DNA of 23,105 bases from UBA5070 sp035604215 (lineage in GTDB: Bacteria > Fibrobacterota > Fibrobacteria > UBA5070), in contig DATNIW010000055.1 in assembly GCA_035604215.1 (NCBI GenBank), forward strand, positions 1 to 23,105. The letters are read 5' to 3'. The notes beneath the pieces were generated by a model. The model saw nothing but the letters and a program-made list of their open reading frames with translations. It did not search any database and had not been told where the DNA came from. The position numbers were made by a program, and so were the translations under genes. This document shows positions 1 to 7,311 of the stretch, piece after piece. The first letter of the stretch is position 1; the number at the start of each line of letters is the position of its first letter.

Positions 1-206
1 CCGATCTGCTCCTCCAGGTCCCGGCGCCAGATCGACACCTGGCTCGCGAAAAGACCCTCGCGGCGAAGAATCCGGCCAACGGATCCTCGCTCCTCGTGGT
101 TGCTGTCGATCTCCTGAAGAATCCGAAGCTTGTACTCAGGCTAGTATTGCCGACGCTTCGGTTTGTCGTCCACGCGCTCACTCGATACTGCTGGGCTATC
201 GTTCAT
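1..206 (-). pseudogene. IS3-type transposase OrfA remnant (5' part, amber-interrupted)
   Basis: Reading from an ATG at 206..204, the frame gives MNDSPAVSSERVDDKPKRRQ then Y, an in-frame TAG at 143..141, and then PEYKLRILQEID, GRILRREGLFASQ and SIWRRDLEEQ up to the window edge. The pattern of a basic run, PEYKLRIL, then LRREGL and a WRR helix-turn-helix is that of the small OrfA (DNA-binding) protein of IS3-like transposases. The amber codon falls where relatives carry Ser or Thr, so one base change would explain it. An AGGAAGG stretch lies upstream of the ATG. The rest of the element is outside the window. Whether this is a dead copy or an ORF translated from a start after the TAG cannot be seen here. 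Family assignment is from motif recall only. Confidence 0.6.
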
Positions 207-228
207 GGGACACCTTCCTAGCCTAAAC

Positions 229-339
229 TTAGGCCGCTTTGTGTCTCACTTCTCCCTGGCACATACCGCCGGCTCGCATCAACGCCTCTTCCTGCTCGCG
301 CTCGTACTTCCGACGCACCTCGATCATGACACTTGGCAT
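229..339 (-). pseudogene. Truncated tautomerase-like ORF (36 aa)
   Basis: An ATG at 339..337, 15 nt after the HAD hydrolase stop, opens MPSVMIEVRRKYEREQEEAL and then ends at a TAA at 231..229. The start resembles 4-oxalocrotonate tautomerase-like proteins: Pro after the initiator Met (the catalytic base in that family), followed by an IEVRR strand and a charged helix. Those proteins are usually 60 to 130 residues, so only the first strand and part of the first helix would remain. Similarity stops at about residue 21, just before the IS remnant begins. I infer that the insertion removed the rest. The match is short, so this could be coincidence. Confidence 0.4.
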
Positions 340-354
340 GGGTGGCCTTTCGGT

Positions 355-1056
355 TCAACGGAGAAAATACGCGGTCATCTGCTCAAGGTCGGGGAAGGCG
401 AGGGTCTGGCCATAATTTGTCGGCTCGCCGCCGCGATGGATCAACACCGAAGCCTGGAACCCCGCGTAGTTCGCGCCGAGGATGTCCTTTTCTTCGTTCC
501 CGACGTAGACCATCTGGTCGGGAGGGGTTCCCAAGGCCTCCGAGAGCTTCCGGAACCCACATGGAGAGGGTTTCCGGCATCCCACATCCACGGAAGTCAA
601 CAGAACGTCCACCCAGTCCCGGAACGGAGAAATGTCGCGCTCAACAAACGCCTTGGGCATCCCATAGGCGACATCCGTCAGGATCCCGATTCGACACCCC
701 CGCTCCTTGAGCACGGTCAGGGCAGCGATGGTGTCCGGATAGAGAATGGCCTTCTGCTGGAAATACGAGAAGAATCCATTCGAAATCGCCTCCTGCCACG
801 TTGGATCCACGGCAATGGATTCGCAGATCTCCGAAAAGATCCGTTCCGCGGAATATTCCACCTCCCGAGGATGCAACCGCGTGTTGTACTTGGTCAACAC
901 CTGTGCCCCGAGGTCGAGCATGGACTCCGTCATAGAAATATCGGCTGCTTCGAACCCTCGCGTCAACCCTGGATGGTAATGAAGGCTCCAATTCAAGGGC
1001 ACGCCTTCGTAATACAGAAGGGTATCGCCAAGGTCAAAGGTGATGGCTTTTAGCAT
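355..1056 (-). CDS. HAD-superfamily hydrolase
   Basis: A 233-residue protein with the four HAD motifs in order: motif I FDLGDT with nucleophile Asp8, motif II ILTD with Thr127, motif III Lys162 in CRKPSP, and motif IV GNEEKD at 186-191 for Mg2+ binding. The segment between motifs I and II looks like a helical C1 cap. Motif I has Gly at the usual second-Asp position and Asp one residue later (DLGDT). This variant is seen in other HAD members but makes the reaction hard to predict. Length is normal for a small-molecule phosphatase or phosphoglycolate-phosphatase-like enzyme. The ATG at 1056 has no strong Shine-Dalgarno. The truncated tautomerase-like ORF follows immediately and may have been its operon partner. 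The substrate is unknown. Confidence 0.85.
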   Translation of the reverse strand: MLKAITFDLGDTLLYYEGVPLNWSLHYHPGLTRGFEAADISMTESMLDLGAQVLTKYNTRLHPREVEYSAERIFSEICESIAVDPTWQEAISNGFFSYFQQKAILYPDTIAALTVLKERGCRIGILTDVAYGMPKAFVERDISPFRDWVDVLLTSVDVGCRKPSPCGFRKLSEALGTPPDQMVYVGNEEKDILGANYAGFQASVLIHRGGEPTNYGQTLAFPDLEQMTAYFLR

Positions 1057-1159
1057 GTGGAGTTGATTTTATTGACGGAAACGGACTGTATTTGCCGCGT
1101 TGCGGTGAATCGGTATAAAGAAAGAACCGCAATCGCGATGGAATCCGAGTTATGCCAAA
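1057..1159. other. Intergenic gap, nothing identified
   Basis: About 100 bases between the GIY-YIG-type gene and the HAD gene. It is moderately AT-rich. I saw no convincing promoter, terminator or RNA gene in it. Confidence 0.5.
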
Positions 1160-1804
1160 TCATCTGTTGTTCCAAAGTTTAAGCAAGAATTCAAGCTCAT
1201 TTGGATCGATGGTTCTTCCATTTAATTGGTTCACTTGCCATAATCCAGAGGAGCGGATTTTGCTTTTTGGGGAATAATTTCCTAGCCAAACACTAGAAGG
1301 AGGGATGTCATGCGATTGTGCTATTGTTGATGCAATTTTTTGTTCCCAGTTCAATCGATCGCTTATATTTTTGATTTCGAAAACGCTAAAGCTGAAATCC
1401 GCTTGGATATAGTTGCTTATTTTGTTCTCTATTTCGCCTTCTTTCTCTTTATCAATTACCGTAGAGTACATAATTTTATTCGATCTGCTTGTAGTATCAA
1501 TTTCCCAAGTTTTGATATATGGATCATTCAATTTTGCAAGGAACGCACGGCCAATATTTTTCCTGAAAATGCTTCTATTTTTGTTCATATTTGAAAAGTG
1601 TTGAGTTAATCGAGAATACAGTTGTTTGTCTCCATTGTGAGTCCCAACTCTGACGATTCTATCATAGCCATTAATCGCTTCGCCTTTCTGGAATAGCAAA
1701 TATACCCCATTGTCTGGGATGTCGCATTTATGCTCATGAAAAGGGAATGTATATCTCGTCAATGCAGTAGAGCATTTATTTAGAGTCAGCCCTAAACTAT
1801 CCAT
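1160..1804 (-). CDS. GIY-YIG-type nuclease domain protein
   Basis: A 214-residue protein. Residues 30-70 show the GIY-YIG core: GVYLLF (33-38) in place of GIY, RIVRVGTH (49-56) in place of YIG, and then Arg65 in YSRLTQHF, the position of the conserved catalytic Arg on the first helix. A Glu in NWEQKIAS (154) is a candidate for the metal-binding Glu. The C-terminus, SVWLGNYSP then SSGLWQVNQL, looks like a family-specific extension. The ATG overlaps the stop of the upstream DUF6884-type gene by 8 nt, so the two are probably translationally coupled. Base composition is strikingly AT-rich (many AAT, AAA and ATA codons) compared with the GC-rich genes beyond 2.3 kb, which suggests horizontal acquisition. 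DNA cleavage and any defence or modification role are inferred from the fold, not shown. Confidence 0.7.
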   Translation of the reverse strand: MDSLGLTLNKCSTALTRYTFPFHEHKCDIPDNGVYLLFQKGEAINGYDRIVRVGTHNGDKQLYSRLTQHFSNMNKNRSIFRKNIGRAFLAKLNDPYIKTWEIDTTSRSNKIMYSTVIDKEKEGEIENKISNYIQADFSFSVFEIKNISDRLNWEQKIASTIAQSHDIPPSSVWLGNYSPKSKIRSSGLWQVNQLNGRTIDPNELEFLLKLWNNR

Positions 1805-2258
1805 AAGCCAGCTCTTTTAACTTCGCCAACCGATGCCCCTGAGATAATCCGGAAAGTGGTTCAATCATATTGTTTATATATTTGCTTATTGGTTTAACAT
1901 ATTCTTTGCCAGCTAGAATTATAAATTTATCGTTTTCCAAATCCGCTATTTTTGAGATCTGCTCAATAGTTATTTTACCCCATAACATTTTCTCGTTTAG
2001 CGACAGCACGATAAGATCCGGTTTTTCATTTCTTTTCGATCGGGAAATATTCGACAGTGTAACATTATAAGGGGAAATTTCATTGTCTAGTTCAAGCAAA
2101 TGATGTAAAGCAGAAATGATGTATATGGCATCTGGGTTTATTCGCTTTGCATACACTAAACTGAGCTTAAAGGCAGTTCCCGTATAGATGTTTTGTGCTT
2201 TAGCTTTTGTCGTTAACTTTGTTGATGAACAAGCAATCAAAACAATCGTTTTACTCAT
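1797..2258 (-). CDS. DUF6884-type protein
   Basis: A 153-residue protein. I chose the ATG at 2258 because AAAGGA lies about 9 nt upstream and because MSKTIVLIACSSTK is the expected family start; an upstream in-frame ATG (2312) would add 18 residues without resemblance. Visible motifs are CSSTK (10-14), IYTGTAFK (24-31), ISALHHLLEL (48-57), PYNVTL (63-68) and the C-terminal EPLSGLSQGHRLAKLKE. These match my memory of DUF6884, a small domain found in phages and mobile regions. It reminds me of the Cys-Ser-Lys motif of domains attached to tRNA-guanine transglycosylase relatives, but that link is only suggestive. It is AT-rich like its partner and overlaps it by 8 nt. Function unknown. Confidence 0.65.
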   Translation of the reverse strand: MSKTIVLIACSSTKLTTKAKAQNIYTGTAFKLSLVYAKRINPDAIYIISALHHLLELDNEISPYNVTLSNISRSKRNEKPDLIVLSLNEKMLWGKITIEQISKIADLENDKFIILAGKEYVKPISKYINNMIEPLSGLSQGHRLAKLKELAYG

Positions 2259-2593
2259 TATATTTATCCTTTGAGCCTTGTTGGATTCGTCCCCAGCCGG
2301 AGGCGTGTGCATAACCAGTTCTTATGCCGAATTCCGCTTTGCGCGAAGACCTGCGCACCTTGAGCTGTGGCGCGGGCTCCCAGACATCCTCTGTCCCTGG
2401 GGACCTGCTCCGTCGCGGCGGAATTGGACAGCATCATCGGCGGATCTCCCTGCGTGCGTTCGGCTCGTGGGACAACGATGCCAGGAATCTAGCCCCTCCC
2501 GCGTATTCTGGTCAGGGCAAACCCGACATCGCAAGCAACCCGTCTGCGAGCGAAAGCAAGCCGCCCGAGACGCCAACGGGGGTCCGGGGGATT

Positions 2594-2619
2594 CTCAAGG
2601 GCCGCCAGAGGCCCTTGAG
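2594..2619. repeat. Perfect 10-bp inverted repeat (hairpin)
   Basis: Left arm CTCAAGGGCC (2594-2603), loop GCCAGA, right arm GGCCCTTGAG (2610-2619); the arms are exact reverse complements. It lies about 75-100 nt beyond the hemW stop. It could be a strong RNA hairpin that protects or ends the dcw transcript, although no U-tract follows on either strand. It could also be a single copy of an intergenic repeat. Confidence 0.6.
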
Positions 2620-2670
2620 CCGGGGTACAGGGGCCCGGCGGCCCATGTAAACCGCCGGTGCCGCCAGGCG

Positions 2671-2690
2671 CAAAAACCCCACCCGGGGAG
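2671..2690 (-). terminator. Terminator-like stem and T-tract after hemW
   Basis: On the minus strand, directly after the hemW TAG, the sequence is CCTCCCCGGGTGGGGTTTTTG: a 4-bp CCCC/GGGG stem with loop GGGT, followed by five T. The stem is short, so efficiency is doubtful, but the position at the end of the operon fits a Rho-independent terminator. Confidence 0.4.
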
Positions 2691-2692
2691 GC

Positions 2693-3817
2693 CTACGCCG
2701 AGAACTCCACCGCGATCGCGTCCAGCAACAACCACCCCTCTCCCACCAGCCGGACCCGATCGTCCGCCACCTCCACATGTCCCGCTGCGATGCGCCTCGC
2801 GATGGCCGCTCGCGACGGCTCCTTCGGGAATTCCCCCGCGAGCCGAGAGAGATCCACGCCTTGGGCCTGCCGCAGGCCCAGGAACCACTCTTCGGTCCAG
2901 CGCTGTTCCGTGTCCAGATCTTCCGCGATCAGGCCCTCCAGCGGAAAGCCCTGGTCCGCCCAGTCGTACCAGGCGGAAAGACCCCGGGGGTTCCGCCAGC
3001 GCAGGTGGGGAGCGTAGCCGTGCGCCGCGTTTCCCGCTGCCAGCCAGGTCGAGCGCGTGTCCCAATAGGCTTCGTTGTGGCGGCATTCCTCTCCCGGCCT
3101 GGCGAAATTCGAGACCTCGTAGCGGTGGATTTGGGCCTCGGCCAGCCTCTGGACACCGCGGAGGTACATGTCGGCGTAGAGGTCCTCGTGGGCCTCCGAA
3201 AGCGTTCCCGCCTCGTGCTCCTTCCAGAAGTCGGTTCCCGCCTCCAGGGTCAGGCCGTAGAACGACACGTGCGAGGGATTCCACGAGAGCAACGTGTCCA
3301 GGGACGACAGGAACTGTTCCAGCGTCTGTCCCGGCAGGGCGAAGATGAGGTCCGCGCTCCAGCGCAGGCCCGAGGCGGCCACCAGGTCCAGCGCCGCCCG
3401 GGCCTGGTCCGCGTCGTGGGCGCGGCCCATGCGGGAGAGCAGCGCCGGTTCGAAGGACTGCACCCCCAGGGAGACGCGGTTCACGCCCGCGCCCGTGGCG
3501 ATTTCCAGCTTTTCCCTGGTCAGGGAGACCGGGTTCGCCTCCATGGACCATTCCGCGGACGCCTCCAGTCGGAAATTGTCTTGGACCGCGCGGCACAGCC
3601 GTTCCAGGCCTCCCTCGGAAAGGGCCGAGGGGGTCCCGCCTCCGAAGAACACCGACGACACCGGACCGTTCGCCTGGCTCCCGCGCAGCTCCAGTTCCCT
3701 CTCGATCCGTCCCAGCCAAGCCGGCTCCTCGTGGCCGCGGTCCGCCCAGGAGGCGAAGTCGCAGTAGGCGCACTTCCGCTCGCAGAACGGGACGTGGACG
3801 TAGAGGGAAAGGCTCAA
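2693..3817 (-). CDS. hemW: HemW-type radical SAM protein (heme chaperone / coproporphyrinogen dehydrogenase-like)
   Basis: A 374-residue radical SAM protein. The N-terminus LYVHVPFCERKCAYCDF holds CxxxCxxC at Cys12, 16 and 19 (4Fe-4S cluster and SAM), followed by FFGGGTPS, SLGVQSFEP, DLIFALPGQT, HRYEVSNFA and CRHNEAYW, a pattern typical of HemW. Known HemW proteins bind and deliver heme rather than oxidise coproporphyrinogen as HemN does; the family's usual length of 370-400 agrees. The frame begins at a TTG (3817..3815), only one base after the ftsZ TGA. No in-frame ATG or GTG fits, and I see no good Shine-Dalgarno, so translation probably depends on ribosomes ending on ftsZ. It is the last gene of the dcw operon. 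The usual LGxGAHS stretch reads WLAAGNAAHGY here, a mild divergence. Confidence 0.88.
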   Translation of the reverse strand: MSLSLYVHVPFCERKCAYCDFASWADRGHEEPAWLGRIERELELRGSQANGPVSSVFFGGGTPSALSEGGLERLCRAVQDNFRLEASAEWSMEANPVSLTREKLEIATGAGVNRVSLGVQSFEPALLSRMGRAHDADQARAALDLVAASGLRWSADLIFALPGQTLEQFLSSLDTLLSWNPSHVSFYGLTLEAGTDFWKEHEAGTLSEAHEDLYADMYLRGVQRLAEAQIHRYEVSNFARPGEECRHNEAYWDTRSTWLAAGNAAHGYAPHLRWRNPRGLSAWYDWADQGFPLEGLIAEDLDTEQRWTEEWFLGLRQAQGVDLSRLAGEFPKEPSRAAIARRIAAGHVEVADDRVRLVGEGWLLLDAIAVEFSA

Positions 3818-3818
3818 A

Positions 3819-5168
3819 TCACCCGCGCTGGCGCAGGTAGGCGGGCGTGTCGATGTTCTCGTCCATGGAGTCGTCCATGTCGGGCACGAAGATCCCGCGC
3901 GGGCGGTTCTGGGAAAGGGGCGCCACCGCCATCTGCGATCCCGACGGCTCGCGGCGCGGGGCCGGTCGCTGCGCGGGTGCGGTCACCGGCATGGATCCCG
4001 AGGGGCGCTGGGCGCGGATGGTGCCCGATCCTTCCTGGGTCGCGGGCTGCTGCTGCCAGGGGCTCCAGGCTCCCGTGTTGCCCGGTTGCGGCTGGACCGG
4101 CTGCGCCTGGGGCTGCGGGCGCCACGAAGCCACCGGCGCGGGCTGGGGTGCCTGCGAGGAGGGCGCGTAGGTGGGCATGCCGTTGGTCTGGGGGAGGTTC
4201 TGCATGTCGGGATCGAAGCCGGTGGCGATGAGGGTGACGCGGAATTCCTCGGTGGCGTCGTCTTCCCCGAATCCGAAGATGATGTTCTCCTCGTTCTCCT
4301 CGCCCATGGCCTCGCGGAAGTACTCCATGACCTCGTTGATCTCGTGGGCCAGGATGCAACCTCCGGTGATGTTCACCAGCATGCCGGTGGCTCCGTGGAT
4401 GTCCACGGCGTCCAGCAGCGGGCAGTGCAGGGCCTGCTCGGCCGCCATGCGCCCGCGGTTCTCGCCGCTCGCGCTGCCGGATCCCATCAGGGCCTGGCCG
4501 GAGTTGCGCATGATGGCCGACACGTCCGCGAAGTCCACGTTCATGTCGCCCGGACGGAGGATCATCTCGGAGATGCCGCGCGCGGCGTTGTACAGCACGT
4601 CGTCGGCGGTGCGGAAGGCCTCGCGCATGGTCATGTTCTTGGCGGCCACGGAGAGCAGCCGCTGGTTGGGGATCACGATGATGGTGTCCACGCTGGCGCG
4701 CAAAAGTTCCAGGCCCTGGCGGGCGTTGCGCTTGCGCACGGCCCCTTCCCAGTCGAAGGGACGGGTGACCACGGCCACCGTGAGGATCCCCAGCTCGCGG
4801 GCGATTTCCGCCACCACGGGGGCCGCGCCGGTGCCGGTGCCCCCGCCCATGCCGGCGGTGATGAACACCATGTCGGCGCCCTTGAGACGTTCCGCGACCT
4901 CCTCGGCGCTCTCCTCCATGGACTGGCGACCCCGGTCGGGATTGGCGCCCGCGCCCAGGCCGCGCGTGGTGTTGGTCCCGATCTGGATCTTGACGTCGGC
5001 CAGGTTGCGCTCCAGGACCTGCAGGTCGGTGTTGACGGAGATGAATTCCACTCCGCGAAGACCGGCCTCGATCATGCGGTTGACGGCGTTGCCGCCGGCT
5101 CCCCCGACGCCCACGACCTTGATGCGGGCGGGGCTCGACTCGCGGATGCTTTCGAGTTCGAAGTTCAT
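3819..5168 (-). CDS. ftsZ: Cell division GTPase FtsZ
   Basis: FtsZ polymerises with GTP into the cytokinetic ring. The 449-residue protein starts at the ATG at 5168, preceded 8 nt upstream by AGGAGA. The GTP-binding domain runs from KVVGVGGAGGNAVN (17-30) through the tubulin signature GGGTGTG (108-114); the T7 synergy loop NVDFAD is at 210-215 with the catalytic Asp pair. After about residue 320 comes a long Pro/Gln-rich disordered linker (QPQAQP, QPQPG, WQQQP), ending in DTPAYLRQRG, the C-terminal peptide that binds FtsA and other tethers. The linker makes the protein longer than the roughly 380-residue average. A 53-nt gap separates it from ftsA, the only real gap in the cluster, which allows for separate control of its level. 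Confidence 0.98.
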   Translation of the reverse strand: MNFELESIRESSPARIKVVGVGGAGGNAVNRMIEAGLRGVEFISVNTDLQVLERNLADVKIQIGTNTTRGLGAGANPDRGRQSMEESAEEVAERLKGADMVFITAGMGGGTGTGAAPVVAEIARELGILTVAVVTRPFDWEGAVRKRNARQGLELLRASVDTIIVIPNQRLLSVAAKNMTMREAFRTADDVLYNAARGISEMILRPGDMNVDFADVSAIMRNSGQALMGSGSASGENRGRMAAEQALHCPLLDAVDIHGATGMLVNITGGCILAHEINEVMEYFREAMGEENEENIIFGFGEDDATEEFRVTLIATGFDPDMQNLPQTNGMPTYAPSSQAPQPAPVASWRPQPQAQPVQPQPGNTGAWSPWQQQPATQEGSGTIRAQRPSGSMPVTAPAQRPAPRREPSGSQMAVAPLSQNRPRGIFVPDMDDSMDENIDTPAYLRQRG

Positions 5169-5221
5169 GGTGTGTCTCCTGTGGTGGTTCTGCGTGAGGG
5201 TTCTGTTTGTGTCGGAATCTG

Positions 5222-6472
5222 TCAGAAGTATCGGGATACCCAGCGCGACATGCGCTGGAAGACGTCCTTGAGGCGGTCGCCGCCCTGCCCGCCGGGGGCC
5301 TGGTTGCCCGAACCGCCGGGGTCGGCCCGCCCGTAGAGGACCAGCCCGACGCCGGTCGCGTGCTTGGGCGTGGAGGCCGATTCGACCAGGCCGCCGAAGC
5401 CCCTGGGAGCGCCCAGGCGCACCGGAAGCCCGATGACGTGGCTCGCGAGTTCGGCGGCACCAGGAAGCAGCGATCCTCCGCCGGTGAGCACCACTCCGGC
5501 GCCCAGCTGGACCTGCGAGCCCAGGGCGCGCAGTTCCGCCGCGACTCCGCGGTAGATCTCCACCATGCGCGGCTCGATGATGGCCGCCAATTCCAGGCGG
5601 GTGAGCTCGCGCTGGTCCAGCGCGCCCACGCCGGGAACCACGAAGCACTCTTCGCGGGCCACCAGGGCCTGCATCGCGCAGCCGTGCTTCTTCTTCACCT
5701 CTTCGGCCCGACCCTTGGGCACCTTGAGTCCGTAGGCGACGTCGGTGGTCACCAGATCCCCGCCGATGGGAAGGGAACTCGTGTGGCGGATGCAGGATCC
5801 CGTGAACAGGGCGAGGTCGGTGGTGCCCCCACCGATGTCCACCATGGCCACGCCCATCTCCTTCTCGTCCTCGTCCAGGACCGCGATGGACGAGGCCAGG
5901 GGTTCCAGGACGATGTCCGTGACGCGCAATCCCGCGCCTTCCACGGCCTGCAGCAGGCTCTGGACCTTGGCGACATCCCCCGTGACGATGTGGACCTCGC
6001 CCTCCAGGCGGACGCCGGTCATCCCCACGGGGTCCAGGATCCCGGGCTGTTCGTCGACCACGAAGGTCTGCGGAACCACATGCAGCATCCTGCGGCCGGG
6101 CGGCAGGGGAACGGCCTGGGCGGCCTCGATCACCCGGTCCACGTCCGGTTGCGCGATGACCCCGCCTTTGCGGCTCACCGCGATCACTCCGCGGCTGTTC
6201 TTGGCCTGGATGTGGGCCCCCGCGATGCCCACGAACACTTCCTGGACGTCCACGCCGCTCATGAGCTCCGCTTCTTCCACGGCCTTGCGGATGCTTTCCA
6301 CGGTCTTCTGGATGTTCATGACCACGCCTCGGCGCAGTCCGGTGCAGACCTCGGTCCCGACTCCGATGATGTCCACCCGGCCGTCCTTGCCGACTTCCCC
6401 GATGATGGCGCACACCTTGGTGGTCCCGATGTCGAGCCCGGTCACGATCCGGCCTTGGGTCTGGGATCGCAT
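5222..6472 (-). CDS. ftsA: Cell division protein FtsA (actin-like membrane tether)
   Basis: FtsA is an actin-fold ATPase that anchors FtsZ to the membrane and recruits later division proteins. The 416-residue protein shows phosphate-1 motif TGLDIGTTKVCAIIG near the start, then the 1C-domain region typical of FtsA, phosphate-2 MVDIGGGTTDLALF, and the adenosine motif VLTGGGSLLPGA. The C-terminus is a Gly/Gln-rich spacer followed by LKDVFQRMSRWVSRYF, an amphipathic helix with the pattern of the FtsA membrane-targeting sequence. The start ATG (6472) shares its A with the TGA of ftsQ (TGATG), so the two are translationally coupled. Length is normal for the family. Confidence 0.97.
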   Translation of the reverse strand: MRSQTQGRIVTGLDIGTTKVCAIIGEVGKDGRVDIIGVGTEVCTGLRRGVVMNIQKTVESIRKAVEEAELMSGVDVQEVFVGIAGAHIQAKNSRGVIAVSRKGGVIAQPDVDRVIEAAQAVPLPPGRRMLHVVPQTFVVDEQPGILDPVGMTGVRLEGEVHIVTGDVAKVQSLLQAVEGAGLRVTDIVLEPLASSIAVLDEDEKEMGVAMVDIGGGTTDLALFTGSCIRHTSSLPIGGDLVTTDVAYGLKVPKGRAEEVKKKHGCAMQALVAREECFVVPGVGALDQRELTRLELAAIIEPRMVEIYRGVAAELRALGSQVQLGAGVVLTGGGSLLPGAAELASHVIGLPVRLGAPRGFGGLVESASTPKHATGVGLVLYGRADPGGSGNQAPGGQGGDRLKDVFQRMSRWVSRYF

Positions 6473-7311
6473 CACGCTCCTCCTTCCACGCGGCGCAGGG
6501 CCACGCACGACCCGTGCCGCAGGTCGATCTCGGAGAAGAGGGCGGCGCGATCCCCCAACTCCCGCCGCAACGCGACCCATCGGGCCAGCGCGCGTTTCCA
6601 ATCTTCGGGACGCAGCAGGAGCCGGGGCGAGCCCGCCCCGCGGTCCAGTTCCACGCTTCCGTCGCGGAAGACGCACGTCTGCGCGAAATCCGTCCAGCCC
6701 GCTGCCTCCATGCGCCCCATCGCCGCCAGCGCGGGCCCGGACAGGGCCGGAGACAGGCGCCCTCCGGGAACGCCCCTGGACACCAGGTGCGGGAGGATGG
6801 CGTCGCCGCGCCGGGGAAGCACCGTGCCGTCGGCGGATATCCACCTCCCGGTCCCGAGCTCCGCCACGGGAATCCTCTCCCGGATCTCCAGGCGGACGCG
6901 GTGGGGCCACCGGCGTTCGGCCTTCGCGTCCAGGATCCAAGGGTCGGCGAGCAGCCGCCCGCGGACCTTCGACAGGTCCTCGCGCGCCAGGCTCGTCCCC
7001 CACGCCAGTCCGGAGGATCTGGCCACCTCCCCGGGATCCTCGCGATGGGCTCCGCGGACCTCGATGGCGGAAAGACCCGTCCAGCGCGGGTCCACGGCGA
7101 GCTTCCAGGCGAACGACATCGCAGCCACGCACGCCGCGGCCGCGAGCATGGCGAGGAGCACCTTGACGGAATTCGTCTTCGCCTTGGCCGCGAAGCGCGA
7201 GCGCGCGTCGGACCGTCGGGATTGGCGCGTGACCTCCTGGATCCTCGCGTTGGTTCCCTGCCGGGGCGTGGTCGTCCCCGAAGGCGGCCGGTGCAGGACG
7301 GAGGGGCCCAT
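6472..7311 (-). CDS. ftsQ: Cell division protein FtsQ/DivIB
   Basis: FtsQ is a bitopic membrane protein that joins FtsL/FtsB and regulates septal synthesis by FtsWI. I chose the ATG at 7311 (MGPSVLHRPP) because it forms a TGATG junction with murC, as ftsQ does with ftsA; this gives 279 residues. Residues 1-48 are a basic cytoplasmic tail, about 49-67 a transmembrane helix (VLLAMLAAAACVAAM), and about 79-150 a POTRA domain starting LSAIEVRGAHRED and including ADPWILDAKAERRWPHRVRL, the usual FtsQ signature. The C-terminal beta domain is weakly conserved, as is usual. Function is assigned from topology, the POTRA pattern and the position between murC and ftsA. Confidence 0.9.
   Translation of the reverse strand: MGPSVLHRPPSGTTTPRQGTNARIQEVTRQSRRSDARSRFAAKAKTNSVKVLLAMLAAAACVAAMSFAWKLAVDPRWTGLSAIEVRGAHREDPGEVARSSGLAWGTSLAREDLSKVRGRLLADPWILDAKAERRWPHRVRLEIRERIPVAELGTGRWISADGTVLPRRGDAILPHLVSRGVPGGRLSPALSGPALAAMGRMEAAGWTDFAQTCVFRDGSVELDRGAGSPRLLLRPEDWKRALARWVALRRELGDRAALFSEIDLRHGSCVALRRVEGGA

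Larger units (their letters stand above)
2259..2692. other. Gene-free region between the AT-rich island and the dcw operon
   Basis: Base composition changes sharply near 2275-2300 from AT-rich to GC-rich. Open frames here (for example minus 2322-2576) give Arg/Ser-rich translations that I recognise as no protein, and they look like non-coding GC-rich shadows. I found no tRNA. The only structures are the hairpin at 2594-2619 and the terminator-like stem just after hemW. The region may be decayed sequence at the edge of the acquired island. Confidence 0.5.

Noticed and set aside
2259..2340. Possible tRNA-derived attachment site at the edge of the AT-rich island
   Set aside because: GGGGACGAATCC on the minus strand vaguely recalls a T-arm end, but no acceptor pairing or cloverleaf could be drawn, and no matching direct repeat was found on the other side.
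2278..3348. Plus-strand frame of 356 codons over the gene-free region and hemW
   Set aside because: Pro/Arg-rich composition, no recognisable domain, and it overlaps hemW antisense.
3819..6413. 864-codon minus frame appearing to extend ftsZ far upstream
   Set aside because: The part before 5168 lies in another frame of ftsA and gives Arg/Gly-rich nonsense. The ATG at 5168 has a good Shine-Dalgarno and the family N-terminus.
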